The position numbers were made by a program, and so were the translations under genes. Under the pieces are notes generated by a model that was not told the origin of the DNA, searched no databases, and worked only from the letters and a program-made list of their open reading frames with translations. A stretch of DNA of 64,000 nt. Origin: Enterobacteriaceae bacterium (GTDB lineage Bacteria; Pseudomonadota; Gammaproteobacteria; Enterobacterales; Enterobacteriaceae). Positions 62,021-64,000 of this stretch are shown here, piece by piece (position 1 is the stretch's first letter; the number at the start of each line of letters is the position of its first letter). The stretch spans positions 1-64,000 of the forward strand of contig CABIZV010000009.1 in assembly GCA_902363335.1 (NCBI GenBank). Reading direction: 5' to 3'.

Positions 62021-62109
62021 TTTTCAGAAAGGTCATGCCAATGGCCCTTTTACTACCCCTCATTTAATTTCCGCGTCGTTATGTATTTAGGTAATTCTGT
62101 CCATAAATA
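62021..62109. other. spacer, no gene seen
   Basis: Sequence between the left direct repeat and the terminator of the small toxin gene. Nothing recognisable. Confidence 0.3.
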
Positions 62110-62111
62110 TT

Positions 62112-62144
62112 AAAGGGCGAAGAGTGGTTAACCCTTCGCCCTTA
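62112..62144 (-). terminator. rho-independent terminator of the small toxin gene
   Basis: AAGGGCGAAG (62114) and CTTCGCCCTT form a 10-bp stem around AGTGGTTAACC, followed on the leftward strand by TTTAATATTT. Located directly after the 31-residue peptide frame. Confidence 0.75.
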
Positions 62145-62162
62145 GCTACGTTTCCGGTCTTA

Positions 62163-62258
62163 TCAGTTGATAAGTTCGCGGATCAGTTCCAGAACTGCAA
62201 TCAGCGCATTCGCACACGCGACTACAGCCCGCAGAACGATGATTAACAGGTTAATCAT
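62163..62258 (-). CDS. small hydrophobic peptide, putative type I toxin (TisB/ZorO-like)
   Basis: A 31-codon frame from ATG 62258 (GGAG 6 bases upstream; ATG 62270 gives 35 codons). The peptide reads MINLLIIVLRAVVACANALI then AVLELIRELIN: one amphipathic membrane helix with charges near both ends, like TisB. It has a 5' leader of nearly 200 bases, its own terminator and an apparent antisense regulator. Too short for usual gene callers. Confidence 0.65.
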   Translation of the reverse strand: MINLLIIVLRAVVACANALIAVLELIRELIN

Positions 62259-62331
62259 CCGTTTCTCCATAAAATGGAGCGAGAGAGACTCCGCTTACTC
62301 TTACATTGCCTGTTGCGAAGCATATCTCATT

Positions 62332-62351
62332 GTTAGATGATAATGTTCTCA
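62332..62351. repeat. antisense-target repeat in the toxin leader
   Basis: GTTAGATGATAATGTTCTCA, matched at 19 of 20 positions by 62529-62548; the flanks also match loosely for about 15 more bases. In the leftward mRNA this is the complement, so the rightward small RNA could pair with it; the single mismatch would be a G-U pair. Confidence 0.8.
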
Positions 62352-62456
62352 CTCCGGCCAGAGCACCAGTTAACAGCACCACCTGTACTACTGATCAGGG
62401 CTTTAAAATCGTTCATACGCGATTCCGGAGCAAAAATATCACAGCGCTAACCCGAT

Positions 62457-62466
62457 GATTATACAG
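62457..62466 (-). promoter_or_regulatory. probable -10 of the toxin gene
   Basis: On the leftward strand CTGTATAAT gives a perfect TATAAT preceded by TG. No good -35 is seen at 17 bases. Start would be near 62450, giving a leader of about 190 nt. Confidence 0.45.
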
Positions 62467-62525
62467 CGTGTATCTTTGACTTCTACCCCATACTTGAGAA
62501 ATTACCCCAAAGGTAATATTATTGA

Positions 62526-62609
62526 AGCGTTAGATGATGATGTTCTCAACCGGTCAGGGTACCTGCTCAGGCCGAAGTAAAAAAACCGACCTCACCAGTC
62601 GGTTTTTTT
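62526..62609 (+). ncRNA. putative antitoxin small RNA
   Basis: TAATAT at 62514-62519 could be a -10 box. The RNA would begin near 62526, contain GTTAGATGATGATGTTCTCA (62529-62548) and end at the terminator CCGAC-CTCACCA-GTCGG with a seven-T run (62579-62609), about 84 nt. Its 5' segment is complementary in trans to the toxin leader, as in istR/tisB, orz/zor and agr/dinQ. Expression is unproven. Confidence 0.55.
62579..62609 (+). terminator. strong bidirectional rho-independent terminator
   Basis: AAAAAAA-CCGAC-CTCACCA-GTCGG-TTTTTTT works in either direction. It ends the putative small RNA. Confidence 0.85.
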
Positions 62610-62877
62610 ACGCCCATGTTGTGCTGGCAAATGGTGTGCTCCAGCTGCGCGGCCAGCGGCAATGTTGCTGGCATAACACGGCATCGATGCGTCGGTGCGG
62701 TCGCAGAACTGCTGGCAAATACTCCCTGATACGTAATCCCCGCGTCAGCCTGGGCGTTCAGGTAATTCTGCCCAGCATTATATTTGCCATCTTATTCCAC
62801 TCGTCGCGGGCCTTCTGCAATGCATGAAAAATGCTATCCATATTGGACATTTCGGCACTATCGGAAAAAGTGTCCAG
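62610..62877. other. spacer with res-like inverted motifs
   Basis: No gene seen. TGGACA (62844) and TGTCCA (62871), inverted and 21 bases apart, resemble half-sites bound by serine resolvases and lie about 240 bp upstream of the resolvase gene. Confidence 0.35.
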
Positions 62878-63007
62878 AAAATATTTCTGATGATCGCATT
62901 TAATTTTGTTGACTAGCAGCGCAAACCGTGAGTCTGTTCAGAACTCGTTTCTGAACAGGGGAGGGGTTGGACAAGCCCGCCAGGCGCGTCAGCCTGTCAC
63001 ATTGGGG
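62878..63007 (+). repeat. ~130-bp direct repeat, right copy
   Basis: Degenerate second copy of 61902-62020 (TATTTCTGATGATC, TTTAATTTTGTTGAC, GCAGCGC, GGACAAGCCCG...GTCAGCCT...ACATTGGGG). It also contains the inverted pair TGTTCAGAA...TTCTGAACA (62936-62960). It may be the resolution site of the adjacent resolvase. Confidence 0.6.
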
Positions 63008-63114
63008 TATGCTTTAACTGTACCACCACAAAAGATACTAACTAATTTCATTGTTACCACATAAATGACACCATCATCAACAACACCACTTAAATGTTAC
63101 CAGGAGGGCAAAAA

Positions 63115-63726
63115 ATGTTCGTTTTTGTTTACCTCCGGGCATCCACTTCAGAGCAGGATGCCAGCCGGGCAAAAAATGCTCTGAAGGCATTTGCAAACCA
63201 ACATGGCCACCGTATTGCTGGCTGGTATATCGACAATGTCTCCGGTACGACAATGAACCGTCCTGAACTTATCAGGCTTCTTGGTGATGCGGAACCTGGT
63301 GATGTGATTCTCATTGAACAGGTCGACAGGCTTACTCGCCTTGATGATGCAGGCTGGGAGACACTAAGAAAGCAAATTACCGACAAGCAACTGGCCATCG
63401 TCAGTCTTGATCTACCGACCAGCCATCTGGCGCTATCCAGCACAGTAAGTGATGACTTTACCCGAAGCATGCTGAAGGCCGTAAATGGCATGATGCTGGA
63501 TATGCTCGCCGCTATTGCCCGAAAAGATTACGAAGACCGTCGACGTCGTCAGTCAGAGGGAATAAGTAAGGCGAAAGCCGAAGGAAAATACCGGGGTAGG
63601 GTGGCCGATGCACAGAAACATGAACTGATACGCACTCTGCGCCTGGTCAACGGAAAATCTCTGCGCGAAACAGCTCGCATGGCTGGCGTGTCTAAAATGA
63701 CAGTCATCAGGGTCTGCAATGCTTAG
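63115..63726 (+). CDS. serine resolvase/invertase-family recombinase
   Basis: 203 residues from ATG 63115 (GGAGGGC upstream; the open frame begins at 63094). Catalytic Ser10 (YLRASTSEQDASRA), then EQVDRLTRLDDAGWETL, the long E helix (MLAAIARKDYEDRRRRQSEG), and a C-terminal HTH (SLRETARMAGVSKMTVIRVC). It probably resolves plasmid multimers through sites in the upstream 62840-63010 region. Confidence 0.92.
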   Translation: MFVFVYLRASTSEQDASRAKNALKAFANQHGHRIAGWYIDNVSGTTMNRPELIRLLGDAEPGDVILIEQVDRLTRLDDAGWETLRKQITDKQLAIVSLDLPTSHLALSSTVSDDFTRSMLKAVNGMMLDMLAAIARKDYEDRRRRQSEGISKAKAEGKYRGRVADAQKHELIRTLRLVNGKSLRETARMAGVSKMTVIRVCNA

Positions 63727-63733
63727 AAGGTGA

Positions 63734-63946
63734 ATGAGGATAGCTATAGAGGACATAGTGGTGACAAATAAATCAGGGACCAACAGGCATTACGGTTATC
63801 TTTTCGAAGAGCCAGTAGATGAAATATCTGGTGATATCCTTATCGATTTAGAAAATCTACCACCAGAGATGAAGCAAATTGAGTTTGATGTAACTGCTGC
63901 TGAATTGGCAGCATATCTTTTTAAACCAGGTCATAAAGGAGAATAG
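63734..63946 (+). CDS. hypothetical acidic small protein
   Basis: 70 residues from ATG 63734, or 61 from GTG 63761, which has GAGG upstream. HYGYLFEEPVDEISGDILID and LENLPPEMKQIEFDVTAAEL are clearly protein-like. Two bases separate its stop from the next gene. Function unknown. Confidence 0.55.
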   Translation: MRIAIEDIVVTNKSGTNRHYGYLFEEPVDEISGDILIDLENLPPEMKQIEFDVTAAELAAYLFKPGHKGE

Positions 63947-63948
63947 CC

Positions 63949-64000
63949 ATGAGCGAAATGCTATTGTCTTTTGATGGGTTTATCAGATTGTTTGCTGGAG
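63949..64000 (+). CDS. start of a further gene, cut by the window end
   Basis: ATG 63949 with GGAGA upstream opens MSEMLLSFDGFIRLFAG and runs off the window. It is coupled to the preceding small gene. Too short to identify. Confidence 0.5.
   Translation, partial: MSEMLLSFDGFIRLFAG

Noticed and set aside
62457..62490. Possible LexA box before the small toxin gene
   Set aside because: CTGTATAAT is present but no CAG half-site follows at the required distance.
1..64000. tRNA or rRNA genes and antibiotic-resistance genes
   Set aside because: None recognised on either strand.

Overview
The window is a large piece of an F-type (MobF, MPF-F) self-transmissible plasmid of an enterobacterium. The evidence is an IncFII-type replication control region, an almost complete F-like tra operon, an F/IncI-like leading region with anti-restriction and SOS-inhibition genes, an umuDC-type mutagenesis operon and a ParA/ParB partition module. 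The host genus cannot be fixed from the sequence. The mosaic of IS91-, IS6- and IS110-family remnants and a type III effector-like phosphatase gene suggest a lineage in contact with Salmonella/Yersinia-like pathogens, but that is inference.

Layout. 1-7442 is an accessory region of broken mobile elements: two IS91-family copies bracket an AT-rich gene for a YopH/SptP-like protein tyrosine phosphatase, followed by a relBE toxin-antitoxin pair, a dead IS6 element, IS91 and IS110 fragments and an intact IS26-like IS6 element. 7443-10144 is the replicon: repA4-like ORF, origin, repA, leader peptide tap, antisense CopA RNA and copB, all read leftwards except CopA. 10276-12671 holds a Nuc-type nuclease, a secreted protein with a probable frameshift, traX and a DUF2726 gene. 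12684-41809 is the transfer operon, read leftwards from traM: traM, a traJ-position regulator, traY (too short for routine ORF calling), traA, L, E, K, B, three small genes, traV, C, trbI, traW, U, an unknown gene, trbC, traN, F, trbB, traH, G, a traS-position gene, traT, D, I. The finO, traP, traQ and trbA/D/E/G/J genes of F are not seen.

oriT lies at about 41830-42150 with a nic-like site aligned to F at 42147/42148. The right side (42148 upwards) is the leading region, which enters the recipient first: a lytic transglycosylase, ardB-like, a methylase-like gene, psiA/psiB, a 664-aa ParB-like protein, a DUF905 gene, ssb, ardA, a DUF1380 gene, a second methylase and several unknown small genes. 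Three ~150-bp repeats (about 43540, 46220 and 51680) sit upstream of the three leading transcription units, in the position and orientation expected of single-strand (Frpo/ssi-like) promoters. A different ~240-bp repeat is found upstream of ardA and of the second methylase gene.

56405-58922 encodes a SRAP/YedK protein and a LexA-controlled umuD-umuC pair. 58991-61645 is a four-gene overlapping partition operon (parA, parB and two unknown genes) with four exact copies of a 16-bp palindrome, two upstream, one inside parB and one downstream, the likely centromere. 62163-62609 holds what looks like an unannotated type I toxin-antitoxin module: a 31-residue hydrophobic peptide gene with a long leader and a convergent-repeat small RNA carrying a near-perfect 20-nt complement to that leader. 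The window ends with a serine resolvase and two small genes, the last cut by the window edge.
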